A stretch of DNA of 64,000 nucleotides from Colwellia polaris. Lineage in GTDB: Bacteria > Pseudomonadota > Gammaproteobacteria > Enterobacterales > Alteromonadaceae. The notes under the pieces were generated by a model that made no database searches, was not told the origin of the DNA, and saw nothing but the letters and a program-made list of their open reading frames with translations. Made by a program: the position numbers and the translations under genes. The stretch covers positions 227,216-291,215 of the forward strand of contig NZ_NBOE01000005.1 in the NCBI RefSeq assembly GCF_002104515.1, in the 5' to 3' direction. Below are positions 1 to 11,085 of the stretch, piece after piece. Position 1 is the stretch's first letter. Every line of letters begins with the position of its first letter.

Positions 1-721
<721 letters not shown>

Positions 722-760
722 GCTCATTACAATAAAATAAGCTTAAAAAGTTAATAATAA

Positions 761-786
761 AGGGATCCGCTAGGCTCCCTTTTTGT
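761..786 (+). terminator. Rho-independent terminator after purB
   Basis: Arms AGGGA and TCCCT, extended inward after one mismatch by CC/GG with a four-base loop, followed directly by TTTTTG. It lies 40 bases past the purB stop, so it ends that transcription unit before roxA. Confidence 0.8.
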
Positions 787-912
787 TATTTGCTCTTTAG
801 TTATTGACTATTGAGTTATTTACTATTCAAAACAATCAATAGTACCGACATTGTAAGCATGTTTATTTTAGTATTTACATTGCGCTATTACTGTTGATTA
901 TAAGGGTTAAAA

Positions 913-2067
913 ATGAATTTAGAATCGTTAAATTGGGGAGATTTATCTCCAGAAATATTTCTTAAAGAGTACTGGCAAAAAAAACCTTTGCTGATCAAAC
1001 AAGCCTTTTCAAACTTTGAAGATACAATTTCTGCAGATGAATTAGCCGGATTAGCGATGGAGGCTGAAATTGAGTCTCGCATTATCAGTGTTGATAATAA
1101 TGACAATTGGCAGGTTGATCATGGTCCATTTGAAGATTTCTCTCAATACGGTGAATCTTATTGGACTTTATTAGTGCAAGCAGTCAACAACTGGTCTCGA
1201 CCAACAGATGCCCTGTTAAAGCCATTTTCGTTTATACCTAACTGGCGAATAGACGATGTCATGGTAAGTTTTTCAACGCCAAATGGCGGTGTTGGTGCAC
1301 ATTTAGATCAGTACGATGTATTTATTGTTCAAGGTAGTGGAAAAAGACATTGGCAAGTGGGCGCACCTGACAACACTTTAACCAACCTGTTACCCCATGC
1401 AGATCTGAAACAAGTTTCTGAGTTTACGCCTGTTATTGATGAAATTACCCAAGCCGGAGATTTACTTTATATTCCACCTAATCATCCGCATAAAGGCATA
1501 TCAATTGAAAATTCAGTCAACTTCTCTATTGGTTTCCAAGCGCCTTCTAGCCAAGATTTATGGTCAAATTTTGCTGATAAACTGATTGATAATAACTTAG
1601 GCGAAGAAAGGTTTAGTGATCCAGATAGAGCGTTAACGAATACAAGTTACCTCATTACACCAAAAGATAAGCAACAACTAAAAGCATTTATGTTGCAGCA
1701 GCTTGAACAAGAGTCATTTTACGAACAGTTTATCGGGCAATATTTAACCCAAGGTCATCATGCCATGGAAATATTAATACCGGTTGAAGATATAGATGAA
1801 AGTAAACTCAACGATATATTATCTGAACCCGAAATTAGTTTTATGCCGGTTTCAGGTTTAAAAGTGGCACTAATTAATGATGAACAAACAACACTATTTA
1901 TCAATGGTGAGAGCTTTTTACTTGATAACCAAACTCTTCCATTGGGTGAGAAATTAGCACAACAACAAGCGTTAAGTACTCATGAAGTTAAAAATCTCGC
2001 AATTTGTTTGAAAAACAAACAATTGTTAACTAGTGTATTAAATAAGGGCTATTGGTATATAGATTAA
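913..2067 (+). CDS. roxA: JmjC/cupin ribosomal oxygenase (50S protein L16 arginine hydroxylase)
   Basis: 384 residues, close to E. coli RoxA/YcfD (373). This family consists of Fe(II)/2-oxoglutarate oxygenases that hydroxylate an arginine of ribosomal protein L16. The N-terminal half is the JmjC-type cupin: the metal-binding HxD is H130-L-D132 and the distal histidine is probably H193 in the segment PPNHPHKG, matching the spacing of the E. coli triad. The C-terminal part is the dimerisation and winged-helix region usual for the family. The ATG at 913 has an AAGGG ribosome site six bases upstream. A GNAT gene starts four bases after the stop, so the two are probably co-transcribed. Substrate is assigned by family. 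Confidence 0.9.
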   Translation: MNLESLNWGDLSPEIFLKEYWQKKPLLIKQAFSNFEDTISADELAGLAMEAEIESRIISVDNNDNWQVDHGPFEDFSQYGESYWTLLVQAVNNWSRPTDALLKPFSFIPNWRIDDVMVSFSTPNGGVGAHLDQYDVFIVQGSGKRHWQVGAPDNTLTNLLPHADLKQVSEFTPVIDEITQAGDLLYIPPNHPHKGISIENSVNFSIGFQAPSSQDLWSNFADKLIDNNLGEERFSDPDRALTNTSYLITPKDKQQLKAFMLQQLEQESFYEQFIGQYLTQGHHAMEILIPVEDIDESKLNDILSEPEISFMPVSGLKVALINDEQTTLFINGESFLLDNQTLPLGEKLAQQQALSTHEVKNLAICLKNKQLLTSVLNKGYWYID

Positions 2068-2070
2068 AAA

Positions 2071-2532
2071 ATGTCATACACAGTTAGTAGAGTACAGTGG
2101 GAGCAAGCAGCCCCACTTTTAAAAAATGTCAGAGAGCAGGTATTTGTTTATGAATGGCGAATACCTAAGAAAATTGAGTTTGATCGAAAAGATTACTTTG
2201 CTAATCATGTACTGGCTTGTCACGATAAAACCCAAGAGCCCATTGGCACAGGGCGAATTTTATCAAGCGGAGAAATTAGTCGTATTGCCGTGTTAAAAGA
2301 CTGTCGTAAAGATCAAGTGGATAAAATTATCTTAGAAAAGCTTTTTACCATAGCGAAGGAAATGGAGTTAAAAGAAATATTTATTTATAGCCCTTTAGAG
2401 ATTATCGATTATTTTCGTCAATATAATTTTAATACAACCGGGGCAGTTTTTATGGAGGCTGGCATGCCTAAACAAAAAATGACTTGTCTTTTGGAACAAG
2501 TCACTCCAGCGAAGTATTATCTAAGCCATTAA
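2071..2532 (+). CDS. GNAT-family N-acetyltransferase with degenerate acetyl-CoA loop
   Basis: 153 residues. The fold pattern is GNAT: the N-terminal strand/helix with VFVYEW, a central strand IGTGRIL, then EISRIAVLKDCRKDQVDKII, which sits where the acetyl-CoA pyrophosphate loop (Q/RxxGxG/A) should be, and a C-terminal strand with YFRQYNF. The loop reads CRKDQV and lacks the usual glycines, so cofactor binding or activity may be altered. It begins three bases after the roxA stop without a convincing ribosome site of its own, which suggests translational coupling. The substrate is unknown; a protein or small-molecule amine acetyltransferase is possible. Confidence 0.75.
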   Translation: MSYTVSRVQWEQAAPLLKNVREQVFVYEWRIPKKIEFDRKDYFANHVLACHDKTQEPIGTGRILSSGEISRIAVLKDCRKDQVDKIILEKLFTIAKEMELKEIFIYSPLEIIDYFRQYNFNTTGAVFMEAGMPKQKMTCLLEQVTPAKYYLSH

Positions 2533-2572
2533 ATTGACTTAGATAATCACCAACATTTATTACAATGGACTG

Positions 2573-2974
2573 TTAAGCCCATACATCATCTTTAGCATAA
2601 AGTTGATAAAGACCTTCGGCCTTAGACATTAATAATTTCGCATAATCAACTTGTTCTTGAGAATCACTTTTTAAAAGGCCATCTGCTTGTATTTGCCATT
2701 TAAAAGTAAAGTGACGTAAAACATTACGTGCTGATTCATTTTCTTCTAAAACGAGGTGATCTGTAGGTAAATCTCCGCTAATAACCCACACTTTAGTTTT
2801 GTCGATTAAATTAATTTTCCAAACCGCCATTAATGGAATTAAATAACGGCTTTCTGTATCTGCTACGCTCTCAGTGACCAAGCCTTTTTGCGCTAGATAC
2901 TTAGTAGCTTTTAAATATTGTTCGCGAACCCAAGCTTGTTGTTCGTCTTGAGTCATTTCTAATTTTTTTGTCAT
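2573..2974 (-). CDS. DUF4826-type small cytosolic protein
   Basis: 133 residues, no signal peptide or membrane segment. The layout (N-terminal QAWVREQYLKATKYLAQKG, central ESRYLIPLMAVWKI and VWVISGDLPTDHL, C-terminal AEGLYQLYAKDD) is that of the DUF4826 proteins of Shewanella, Colwellia and relatives, recognised from memory. No function is established. It is convergent with the GNAT gene (40-base gap) and divergent from the amino acid dehydrogenase at 3182. The C-terminal residues VWA are encoded right at the end of the convergent gap. Confidence 0.7.
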   Translation of the reverse strand: MTKKLEMTQDEQQAWVREQYLKATKYLAQKGLVTESVADTESRYLIPLMAVWKINLIDKTKVWVISGDLPTDHLVLEENESARNVLRHFTFKWQIQADGLLKSDSQEQVDYAKLLMSKAEGLYQLYAKDDVWA

Positions 2975-3181
2975 ATTTATGGTCTTTTTATTGTTTATAT
3001 TAATAAGTTATTAACATTAAGAAAGTTTGTATGAATTAGTTCACAGCAAAGTACAAATTTATTCGCAGCTTCAGTAGCGAAGCAATTGCCTAAATGGTAT
3101 TGTGCGCAGCGAATTATTACAACCCTAGTTTAAGTAAAAAATAATACTTAAACTATTTTCAAATCATTGGAGATTTCGATA

Positions 3182-4225
3182 GTGGCCGTTTTTGATTTAG
3201 TAGATTTTGATAACCACGAGCAAGTTGTATACTGTAGTGACGACGCATCAGGACTTAAAGCTATCATAGCTGTTCATAGTACCGCATTAGGCCCTGCTGC
3301 CGGTGGGTGTCGTTTTTGGGATTATGCAAGCGATGAAGCCGCTCTTAAAGATGTATTACGTTTATCTAAAGGCATGACATATAAAAATGCTATGGCCGGC
3401 TTAAAGCTTGGCGGTGGTAAAGGCGTTATTATTGGTGATGCCAAAACATTAAAATCAGACGCATTATTTAAAGCCTTCGGCCATGCGGTTAATAATTTAA
3501 ATGGCCGTTACTACACTGCAGAAGATATTAATATCACAACAGGTGATATGGCAATTGTTAATCAAAGCACTGCGTTCGTTTCAGGACTTGAAGGTAAAAG
3601 TGGTAACCCTGGTCCTTTTACTGCTTTAGGTACTTTTTTAGGCATTAAAGCAGCCGTTAAGTTTAAGTTAGGAAAGGACGAATTAACGGGCATTAAAGTA
3701 GCCGTTCAAGGCTTAGGTAGCGTAGGTTATTCACTTTGTGAAAAATTACATGCTGCAGGTGCAGAATTGATCGTAACTGATATTAACCCAGTCGCTTTAG
3801 ATAGAGCAGCAAAAGAGCTAAATGCTACTGTTGTTGGTTTAGATGAAATCTATAGCCAAGATGTTGATGTGTACTCTCCTTGTGCACTTGGTGCATCTAT
3901 TAATGATGAAACAATCGTGCAATTGAAAGCAAGTATTATCGCGGGTTGTGCAAATAACCAATTAGCAGAATCACGTCATGACAAAGCTTTACTTGAAAAA
4001 GGTATTTTGTACGCACCTGATTATGTTATCAATGCTGGTGGTATTATTAATGTGGCATTAGAGATTTATCCTGAACCTTATTGTGCGAAAAGTGCAACAA
4101 AGTTAGTAGAGAATATCTATAACACTTTGATGACTGTTTTTGAAACAGCAAAGACTAACAATATGCCCACCGGCTTTATTGCAGATGAAATGGCGCGTAA
4201 TATTATCGCTGCAGGTGCTAAGTAA
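3182..4225 (+). CDS. Leucine/valine-type amino acid dehydrogenase
   Basis: 347 residues from GTG 3182. The start was chosen because GGAG lies nine bases upstream; an in-frame TTG at 3167 would put that ribosome site inside the gene. The product belongs to the Glu/Leu/Phe/Val dehydrogenase family, which oxidatively deaminates branched-chain amino acids with NAD+. The catalytic lysine lies in LGGGKGVIIGD, and the NAD fold shows GLGSVG followed by a strand ending in D (TDIN), typical of NAD rather than NADP use. It stands alone with its own terminator. Substrate preference between leucine, valine and phenylalanine cannot be read from sequence. Confidence 0.9.
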   Translation: MAVFDLVDFDNHEQVVYCSDDASGLKAIIAVHSTALGPAAGGCRFWDYASDEAALKDVLRLSKGMTYKNAMAGLKLGGGKGVIIGDAKTLKSDALFKAFGHAVNNLNGRYYTAEDINITTGDMAIVNQSTAFVSGLEGKSGNPGPFTALGTFLGIKAAVKFKLGKDELTGIKVAVQGLGSVGYSLCEKLHAAGAELIVTDINPVALDRAAKELNATVVGLDEIYSQDVDVYSPCALGASINDETIVQLKASIIAGCANNQLAESRHDKALLEKGILYAPDYVINAGGIINVALEIYPEPYCAKSATKLVENIYNTLMTVFETAKTNNMPTGFIADEMARNIIAAGAK

Positions 4226-4229
4226 GTAT

Positions 4230-4292
4230 AGCTATCAGCTATCAGCTATCAGCTATCAGCTATCAGCTATCAGCTATCAGCTATCAGCTATC
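4230..4292. repeat. Perfect 7-bp tandem repeat, nine copies
   Basis: Nine uninterrupted copies of AGCTATC begin five bases after the dehydrogenase stop and end 28 bases before its terminator. The unit is not self-complementary as a block but AGCT is palindromic. Such an array is prone to slippage and copy number probably varies among strains; it lies in the 3' untranslated region. Confidence 0.97.
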
Positions 4293-4320
4293 AGTATTAA
4301 AACTGACCTAGAAAAATAAA

Positions 4321-4343
4321 AAAGCACCTAAGGTGCTTTTTTT
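4321..4343. terminator. Bidirectional terminator between convergent genes
   Basis: Arms AAAGCACC and GGTGCTTT with loop TAA, flanked by an A-run on the left and a T-run on the right, so it can serve the dehydrogenase on the plus strand and ydiJ on the minus strand. Confidence 0.9.
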
Positions 4344-4374
4344 GTTTTAAAGAGGTGTGACTTTACCTGAAGTT

Positions 4375-7300
4375 TTATAACTCATTTAGCAAAGCTTGCA
4401 CCGGGTGTAGTGTAACTTTGTTATCTAAGCGTTTTATCTGGCTTCTACACGAATAACCGGTAACTAAAATTTGCGCTGAGGCTAATTGTACTACTTTATC
4501 CTGCCAGCTCATTTTATAAAGCGAGGTAGAGTTATCAAGATTCACTTTTTCATGGCCATATGTACCAGCCATGCCACAGCAACCTAAAGAGGTATTAGAT
4601 AAATTTAAACCAAAATGTTTGAAAATCTTTACCCACTGCCCTTCACTGCCAGCTAAGGCAGTCTTTTCAGTACAATGGGCAAATAGTTTATAAGCTATGC
4701 TACTAGCGCTTTGTACTGTAATTACAGGACTAACGTTGTTATCTATGAGTGTTATCAGCCACTCATGAGCCAATTTAACTTCAAAATCACCACGATATTC
4801 CCCTAATGCTTGCTTGTATTCATCTCTAAAACATAAGGCTAATGAAGCGTCTAAACCTACCATAGGTATATCAAGTTGGTGTACTTCATTTAAAAACTCC
4901 GCCGTGTTTTTAGCTGTTTTAGCAAATTTAGCTAAAAAACCTTTTACATGCTGCGGTTTACCATTGGGTTTGAAAGGTAAAAGTATTGGGTCGAACCCTA
5001 GCTTTCTAGCTAATAACATAAAATCTTCAACAACCTTTGCATCATAAAATGATGTAAACGGATCTTGCACAATTAATAGCGTTTTTGCACGTTTATCTGC
5101 GGTCATACTCTTCAATGCTGATAAATCAAAAGGGGTAAATTTATGCTGAGCTATTCTTTGTGTTAAAGTCGGGATTGATAATAAAGGCGTATCAACATAA
5201 CCAATAGAGACTTGCGATAATTTATCGTAAATACTTGAAGCTAAAACACTGTTGACTAGTTTTGGTGTTTTAGCCATCAAAGGTGTCATCCACTCTACAT
5301 TCGCCACTAAATGATCTTTTAATGGTCTAAAATAACGAGTGTGATATAGGTTAATAAAACGCGCTCTAAAATCTGGCACATCAACCTTAACTGGGCATTG
5401 GCTCGCACAAGCTTTACACGCTAAACATCCTTGCATTGCTTCCATAACTTCATGGGAGAAGTCATCTGCATCATCGCGATTTAAAACGTTAGTTAAACGG
5501 TTTTTCACCTTATCTAATAGACTTTTAACGGACCAGTTTTGAATATTTTGCTCCATAACAAGCACATCAACACCTTTAGTCTCTAATAAGCGTAACCACT
5601 CACGCATCAAGCCAGCCCTACCTTTCGGAGACTGCCTTCGGTCACGCGTTACCTTGCTGGAAGGACACATAGGGCTATCAAGGTCATAATTGAAACACAA
5701 ACCGTTACCGTTGCAATCGAGCGCTGAATTAAAGGAAGTTTTTACCTTAGTAGGGATTTGTCTGTCATAAAAACCGCGTTTTTTATCATCGACAGAAACT
5801 AGTTTTTCTGTCGAAAGATAAGGCGTACAAATTTTACCTGGGTTCATTTTGTTTAGTGGGTCAAAAGCGGCTTTAATTTTTCTTAACTCAAGAAATAATG
5901 TTTCGCCAAAAAACTCTGGACCGTATTCGCTGCGGTAACCTTTACCATGTTCACCCCACATTAACCCGCCATATTTAGCCGTTAACGCCACCACTTTATC
6001 TGAAATATCTCTCAGTAAAACTTCTTGTTCAGGGTCACACATATCGAGTGCTGGTCGCACGTGTAAAACTCCGGCATCCACATGACCGAACATACCGTAG
6101 TGCAAACCATAGCCATCGAGCAATGCTCTAAATTCTACTATGTAATCGGCTAAGTTTTCAGGTGGCACAGCAGTGTCTTCAGCAAATGCTAGCGGTTTTT
6201 GGCTGCCTTTGGTGTTGCCCAACAAGCCTACTGCTTTCTTACGCATAGTATACAATTTACCTATGCTGGTAAGATCAGATGTTACTTGATAACCAATAAC
6301 GCCGGTTTTATTGGCAATATCTTTATCAAGCTCTGCACATAAAGCAGAAACTTGGTCGGCAACACTTTCAATACTTTCGCCGTTGTATTCCACCATGTTG
6401 ATACCGTCCATAACGGCACCATCAACATCTTGCAGCATATCACTGACTAATTGCCACACAATATCCTGTTTTGCTAAATTAAGTACTGTACTGTCTATTG
6501 TTTCAACAGAAGTTGCTTTCGCTTCTACTAAGCTTGGAGAGTGGCGTAGTGCTGAATCAAAGCTGTCATATTTAATATTAATTAACGTTTTAGCATTCGC
6601 AATAGGCGTTAAGTTCAGTTTAGCTTCACAAACAAAGGCTAACGAGCCTTCTGAGCCAGTAATAATACGACTTAAGTCAACCATAGACATGTCATGATTG
6701 AATACGTTTTCTAAGTCGTAGCCTGTTAAAAATCGATTTAAGCGCGGAAATTTTTCTAAAATCTGTACGCGATTATCAACACATGAGTTAAGTACTTGTT
6801 GCATTAATTTTGCTTCTGTACCCTCCTGCTGAGCAAGTAATTGTGCTTGTTCCATGCTTTGAGGTTTTGTTTGCAGTATTTCACCGTTTGCCAAAACACT
6901 TTCTAATGCTAAAACATGATCAGAGGTTTTACCGTAAACTAATGATCCTTGACCTGAGGCATCCGTGTTGATCATTCCCCCCACAGTGGCGCGGTTACTG
7001 GTTGATAAGTCAGGCGAGAAGAAAAAACCATAAGGTCTTAAATAATCATTGAGTTGATCTTTAATAACACCCGCTTCAACACGTACCCAGTTTTCTTGAA
7101 CATTAATCTCTAAAATACGGTTCATGTATTTTGATAAGTCGATAACAATACCTGGGGTCAGGCTTTGTCCATTAGTCCCGGTGCCGCCACCACGTGCACT
7201 AAATTTAATGCCGTTGAATTTATCTTCGCTGCCGAGCAAAGTAATAATTTGAATATCTGATTTGTTACGAGGATGCAGTACTAATTGAGGAAGTTGTTGA

Positions 7301-7443
7301 TAAATACTGTTATCAGTGGCATGCGCTAATCGAGCACTGTACTGGAAATTTATATCACCTGAGAACGATTTAGTCGCCAATATTTCGGCAAACTCTTGAT
7401 ATAATGGAGAAACTAACTCTTGAGGACTTAAGCGAGGTAACAT
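4375..7443 (-). CDS. ydiJ: FAD / iron-sulfur D-2-hydroxyacid dehydrogenase, YdiJ type
   Basis: 1,022 residues, matching E. coli YdiJ (1,018) along its length. The N-terminal part is the FAD-binding type 4 (PCMH) domain with the RGGGTGTNGQ phosphate loop near residue 85, followed by the FAD-oxidase C-terminal domain (MFGHVDAGVLHVRP, WGEHGKGYR). Near residues 667-680 there is a ferredoxin-like cluster motif CLACKACASQCPV, and the C-terminal CCG-type domain carries CCGMAGTYGHE. E. coli YdiJ is described as a D-2-hydroxyglutarate dehydrogenase; D-lactate is an alternative substrate for relatives. It is a single-gene unit, convergent with the amino acid dehydrogenase. Function by family is good; the exact substrate is inferred. 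Confidence 0.9.
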   Translation of the reverse strand: MLPRLSPQELVSPLYQEFAEILATKSFSGDINFQYSARLAHATDNSIYQQLPQLVLHPRNKSDIQIITLLGSEDKFNGIKFSARGGGTGTNGQSLTPGIVIDLSKYMNRILEINVQENWVRVEAGVIKDQLNDYLRPYGFFFSPDLSTSNRATVGGMINTDASGQGSLVYGKTSDHVLALESVLANGEILQTKPQSMEQAQLLAQQEGTEAKLMQQVLNSCVDNRVQILEKFPRLNRFLTGYDLENVFNHDMSMVDLSRIITGSEGSLAFVCEAKLNLTPIANAKTLINIKYDSFDSALRHSPSLVEAKATSVETIDSTVLNLAKQDIVWQLVSDMLQDVDGAVMDGINMVEYNGESIESVADQVSALCAELDKDIANKTGVIGYQVTSDLTSIGKLYTMRKKAVGLLGNTKGSQKPLAFAEDTAVPPENLADYIVEFRALLDGYGLHYGMFGHVDAGVLHVRPALDMCDPEQEVLLRDISDKVVALTAKYGGLMWGEHGKGYRSEYGPEFFGETLFLELRKIKAAFDPLNKMNPGKICTPYLSTEKLVSVDDKKRGFYDRQIPTKVKTSFNSALDCNGNGLCFNYDLDSPMCPSSKVTRDRRQSPKGRAGLMREWLRLLETKGVDVLVMEQNIQNWSVKSLLDKVKNRLTNVLNRDDADDFSHEVMEAMQGCLACKACASQCPVKVDVPDFRARFINLYHTRYFRPLKDHLVANVEWMTPLMAKTPKLVNSVLASSIYDKLSQVSIGYVDTPLLSIPTLTQRIAQHKFTPFDLSALKSMTADKRAKTLLIVQDPFTSFYDAKVVEDFMLLARKLGFDPILLPFKPNGKPQHVKGFLAKFAKTAKNTAEFLNEVHQLDIPMVGLDASLALCFRDEYKQALGEYRGDFEVKLAHEWLITLIDNNVSPVITVQSASSIAYKLFAHCTEKTALAGSEGQWVKIFKHFGLNLSNTSLGCCGMAGTYGHEKVNLDNSTSLYKMSWQDKVVQLASAQILVTGYSCRSQIKRLDNKVTLHPVQALLNEL

Positions 7444-7518
7444 GGATAAAAGTCTATTAACAATATTATGTGAAAAATATTATATCATGAGACTTTGTTA
7501 ATTTAATCGTTTTACAAC

Positions 7519-7581
7519 AAAAGCCTAAGAACTTTTTTGTCATTGTAATCACAAGTAATAACAAACAAGTACTTAGGCTTT
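7519..7581 (-). terminator. Long-loop stem downstream of ppsA
   Basis: Inverted arms AAAGCCTAAG and CTTAGGCTTT, extended after one mismatch by a further ACTT/AAGT pair, with a loop of more than 30 bases. It lies about 40 bases beyond the ppsA stop on the minus strand and is followed by T-rich sequence, so a terminator or 3'-end stabilising stem is likely. Confidence 0.55.
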
Positions 7582-7623
7582 AATAAGGTCATAATTTACT
7601 TTCAACCGATTAAGGTTAATTTA

Positions 7624-10023
7624 TTATGATTTTTTGTGTTGCTCTGCTAAATATAACCATGTTGGCAATACGGTATCTGGGTTTAGTGATAAGCTTTCAA
7701 TGCCTTTTTCAACTAACCAAGCGGCAAAGTCTTCGTGATCAGATGGGCCTTGACCACAAATTCCTACGTATTTACCACGCGCCTTACAGGCTTTAATGGC
7801 CATTTCTAGTAAAATTTTGATTGCTGGGTCGCGTTCGTCAAACAAATGCGCCACTAAACCTGAATCTCGGTCTAAACCTAACGTAAGCTGTGTTAAGTCA
7901 TTAGAACCAATTGAAAAACCATCAAAGTAATCTAAGAATTGATCAGCCAGTAAAGCGTTCGAAGGTAATTCACACATCATAATAATACGTAAACCATTTT
8001 CACCGCGTTTTAAGCCATGCTCTGCAAGAATCTCAATAACAGCAGCCGCTTCGTCGAGTGTACGTACGAATGGGATCATGATCTCAACATGGGTCATATC
8101 CATATCGTTACGCACGCGTTTAATCGCCTCACACTCAAGAGCAAAACAATCTCTAAAGTCTTTAGAGATATAACGAGAAGCACCACGATAACCAATCATC
8201 GGGTTTTCTTCTTCTGGTTCGAAATTGTCACCGCCAACTAAATTAGCGTACTCATTTGATTTAAAATCAGACATGCGCACAATAACTTTTTCAGGGGCAT
8301 ATGCTGCGGCTAAGGTAGAAATACCTTCGGTTAGCTTGGCAATATAAAACTCTACAGGGTTATCGTAACCCGCAATTATATCGCGAATTTCATCTTGTAA
8401 ATCGGCTGATTGCTCATCAAAATTTAATAAAGCTTTAGGATGAACACCAATCATTTTGTTAATAATAAATTCTAAACGTGCTAATCCAATACCAGCATGT
8501 GGTAAACGAGCAAAAGCGAATGCGCGATCTGGGTTACCTACGTTCATCATTATTTTTAAAGGTAAGTCAGGCATTGCGTCGACTTCTGATGTGGTAACAG
8601 TGAAGTCTAATTTACCTTGGTAAATGAAACCGGTATCTCCTTCAGCACAAGAAACTGTTACGTCATCGCCTGTAGCAATTTTTGATGTTGCATCACCACA
8701 ACCAACAACCGCAGGAATACCCATTTCACGAGCGATAATGGCAGCATGACATGTTCTTCCACCACGGTTAGTGACAATAGCAGAAGCACGTTTCATAATT
8801 GGCTCCCAATCTGGGTCGGTCATATCCGTAACTAAAACATCGCCTGGTAAAATTTTATCCATTTCAGCTAGCGATGATAATACTTTTGCCTGACCACTAC
8901 CTATTTTATGACCAATAGAGCGCCCTTCACAGATAATATCTGCCGTTGCTTGTAATTGAAATTGCTCCATTACATTAGCATTTTCACGACTTTTAACTGT
9001 TTCTGGACGTGCTTGTACTATATATAGTTTACCGTCTAGGCCATCTTTAGCCCATTCAATATCCATTGCTCGGCCATAATGCTTTTCAATGATAACCGCT
9101 TGCTTGGCGAGTTCTTCAACCTCTTTATCATTAAGTGAAAAGGTATCAGATTGTGCTTGGTCGATATCGACAATTTCAACTTGCTTGCCATGTTCTTCGT
9201 TAGCAGCGTAAATCATTTTAATGGCTTTACTACCAATATTACGGCGTACAACTGCAGGTTTTCCTTTAGCTAACGTTGGCTTATGAACATAAAATTCATC
9301 TGGGTTAACGGCACCCTGCACAACCATTTCACCTAAACCATAGCTTGAAGTAACAAATACCACATCTTCAAAACCAGATTCAGTATCGATAGAGAACATA
9401 ACGCCACTTGATGAAATATCACTGCGAACCATACGTTGAATGCCAGCGGAAAGCGCAACACCGCGGTGGTCGTAGCCTTGATGTACACGGTAAGAAATAG
9501 CACGGTCGTTAAAAAGAGAGGCAAAAACGTGTTTAATCGCTACCATTACAGCATCGAGTCCACGAACGTTTAGAAAGGTTTCTTGCTGGCCAGCGAAAGA
9601 AGCGTCTGGCATATCTTCAGCGGTTGCAGATGAACGAACAGCAAATGAGGCATCATCAGCAAAACCACCTGCAAGCTTAGCGTAAGCTTGTTCAATATCG
9701 CTTTGCATATCAGGTAGGAATGGGGTATCGATAATCCATTGACGAATTTTTGCACCGCATTCAGCTAAAGCATTTACATCACTGACATCTAAATCATCAA
9801 GCAACCGATAAATTTTATCGTTTACACCACTTTGTTCTAGAAATTCATTAAAAGCAAACGAGGTAGTTGCAAAGCCACCAGGCACTTGCACACCCACATT
9901 CGAAAGATTGGAAATCATTTCACCCAATGATGCATTTTTACCGCCAACACGGTCAACATCATTCATTCCTAAATCTTCATACCAAAGCACGTATTCTTGC
10001 ACGACAACATCTCCACTAGACAT
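7624..10023 (-). CDS. ppsA: Phosphoenolpyruvate synthase
   Basis: 799 residues (E. coli PpsA 792). It converts pyruvate, ATP and water to PEP, AMP and phosphate in gluconeogenesis. The order is an N-terminal ATP-grasp-like nucleotide domain ([10 protein letters not shown] near residue 23, [20 protein letters not shown]), the swivelling phosphohistidine domain with [15 protein letters not shown] (catalytic histidine about residue 425), and the PEP/pyruvate TIM barrel ending in [17 protein letters not shown] with the active-site cysteine. Its regulator ppsR is divergent across a 185-base intergenic region, the same pairing as in E. coli. Confidence 0.97.
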   Translation of the reverse strand: MSSGDVVVQEYVLWYEDLGMNDVDRVGGKNASLGEMISNLSNVGVQVPGGFATTSFAFNEFLEQSGVNDKIYRLLDDLDVSDVNALAECGAKIRQWIIDTPFLPDMQSDIEQAYAKLAGGFADDASFAVRSSATAEDMPDASFAGQQETFLNVRGLDAVMVAIKHVFASLFNDRAISYRVHQGYDHRGVALSAGIQRMVRSDISSSGVMFSIDTESGFEDVVFVTSSYGLGEMVVQGAVNPDEFYVHKPTLAKGKPAVVRRNIGSKAIKMIYAANEEHGKQVEIVDIDQAQSDTFSLNDKEVEELAKQAVIIEKHYGRAMDIEWAKDGLDGKLYIVQARPETVKSRENANVMEQFQLQATADIICEGRSIGHKIGSGQAKVLSSLAEMDKILPGDVLVTDMTDPDWEPIMKRASAIVTNRGGRTCHAAIIAREMGIPAVVGCGDATSKIATGDDVTVSCAEGDTGFIYQGKLDFTVTTSEVDAMPDLPLKIMMNVGNPDRAFAFARLPHAGIGLARLEFIINKMIGVHPKALLNFDEQSADLQDEIRDIIAGYDNPVEFYIAKLTEGISTLAAAYAPEKVIVRMSDFKSNEYANLVGGDNFEPEEENPMIGYRGASRYISKDFRDCFALECEAIKRVRNDMDMTHVEIMIPFVRTLDEAAAVIEILAEHGLKRGENGLRIIMMCELPSNALLADQFLDYFDGFSIGSNDLTQLTLGLDRDSGLVAHLFDERDPAIKILLEMAIKACKARGKYVGICGQGPSDHEDFAAWLVEKGIESLSLNPDTVLPTWLYLAEQHKKS

Positions 10024-10208
10024 AATAAAATTTAAGAAAGCTATCTATCAAAAATATGCTAAAAATATCTTTCTTAACGCTTTTATCTATTTTTGTACTA
10101 ATAAGTGGTTTATTTCATGCCACAGACATTTTACACTGCTAACCTTGAAACTAAAGTACTATTTAAATATTTTCACCTTTCATTTCAGAATAATATATAG
10201 GATAAAAA

Positions 10209-11018
10209 ATGCGGGCAGCTTTTTATATTTCGGACGGCACAGCAATAACATCTGAAGTTTTTGGTCATGCACTGTTATCTCTTTTTCCTATGGAGTTTGA
10301 GCATGACACTATTTCTTTTGTTGAAACAAAAGAAAAAGCAATTGAAGCATGTAAACGTATTAATAAAGCAGCCAAGCGAACCGGTATGCCGCCTTTAGTA
10401 TTCCATACCTTTGTTAATCCAGATATTAGAGAAATTATTGACGGCTGTGATGGGGTTATTTATAACTTCCTCGAGCACTTTATTGCCCCACTTGAAGAAA
10501 AGTTGGGTATTAAAGCAAAACCTAAAGCCCATAGAACCCATAGTATTCATGAAAACAGTTATGATTATCGTATCGACGCGGTTAACTACTCGTTAGCTAA
10601 TGACGATGGCTCAAATGTTACTAACTATGAGCATGCCGATGTTATCCTCGTTGGTGTTTCTCGCTCTGGTAAAACACCAACAGCGCTTTATTTAGCACTG
10701 CAATATGGTATTAAAGCAGCAAATTACCCTTTTACCGATGATGACATGGACGAATTAAAAATACCGTCGTTTTTAAAAATGCATAAAAAGAAAATATTTG
10801 GCTTAACAATAGACGCAGAAAGACTTGTCGATATTCGCGATGGCAGAATGGCAAATACAAAGTACTCTTCTGCTCGCCAATGTCGGATGGAAATACGAGA
10901 AGTTGAAAAGCTCTATAAACAAGAAAAAATTCCCTTCCTAAATACGACTAAACTGTCTGTTGAAGAAATAACGGCTAAAATACTATCAGAAACCGGTCTT
11001 CAGCGTTATAAATATTAA
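10209..11018 (+). CDS. ppsR: PEP synthase regulatory protein (bifunctional kinase/phosphorylase)
   Basis: 269 residues, DUF299 family (E. coli PpsR 277). The family phosphorylates a threonine of PEP synthase using ADP and reverses this by phosphate-dependent phosphorolysis. The P-loop is GVSRSGKTPTALYLA around residues 148-162. The ATG at 10209 has an AGGA ribosome site seven bases upstream. It is divergent from its target ppsA and is followed by aroH, an arrangement shared with E. coli. The shared intergenic region 10024-10208 must hold both promoters, but no operator could be recognised in it. Confidence 0.95.
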   Translation: MRAAFYISDGTAITSEVFGHALLSLFPMEFEHDTISFVETKEKAIEACKRINKAAKRTGMPPLVFHTFVNPDIREIIDGCDGVIYNFLEHFIAPLEEKLGIKAKPKAHRTHSIHENSYDYRIDAVNYSLANDDGSNVTNYEHADVILVGVSRSGKTPTALYLALQYGIKAANYPFTDDDMDELKIPSFLKMHKKKIFGLTIDAERLVDIRDGRMANTKYSSARQCRMEIREVEKLYKQEKIPFLNTTKLSVEEITAKILSETGLQRYKY

Positions 11019-11085
11019 CTTATAACAATTTAGTTTCATTAATTCTTCGAAAGCGGTTCACATAATTGCTTATATTCGTTATGTT

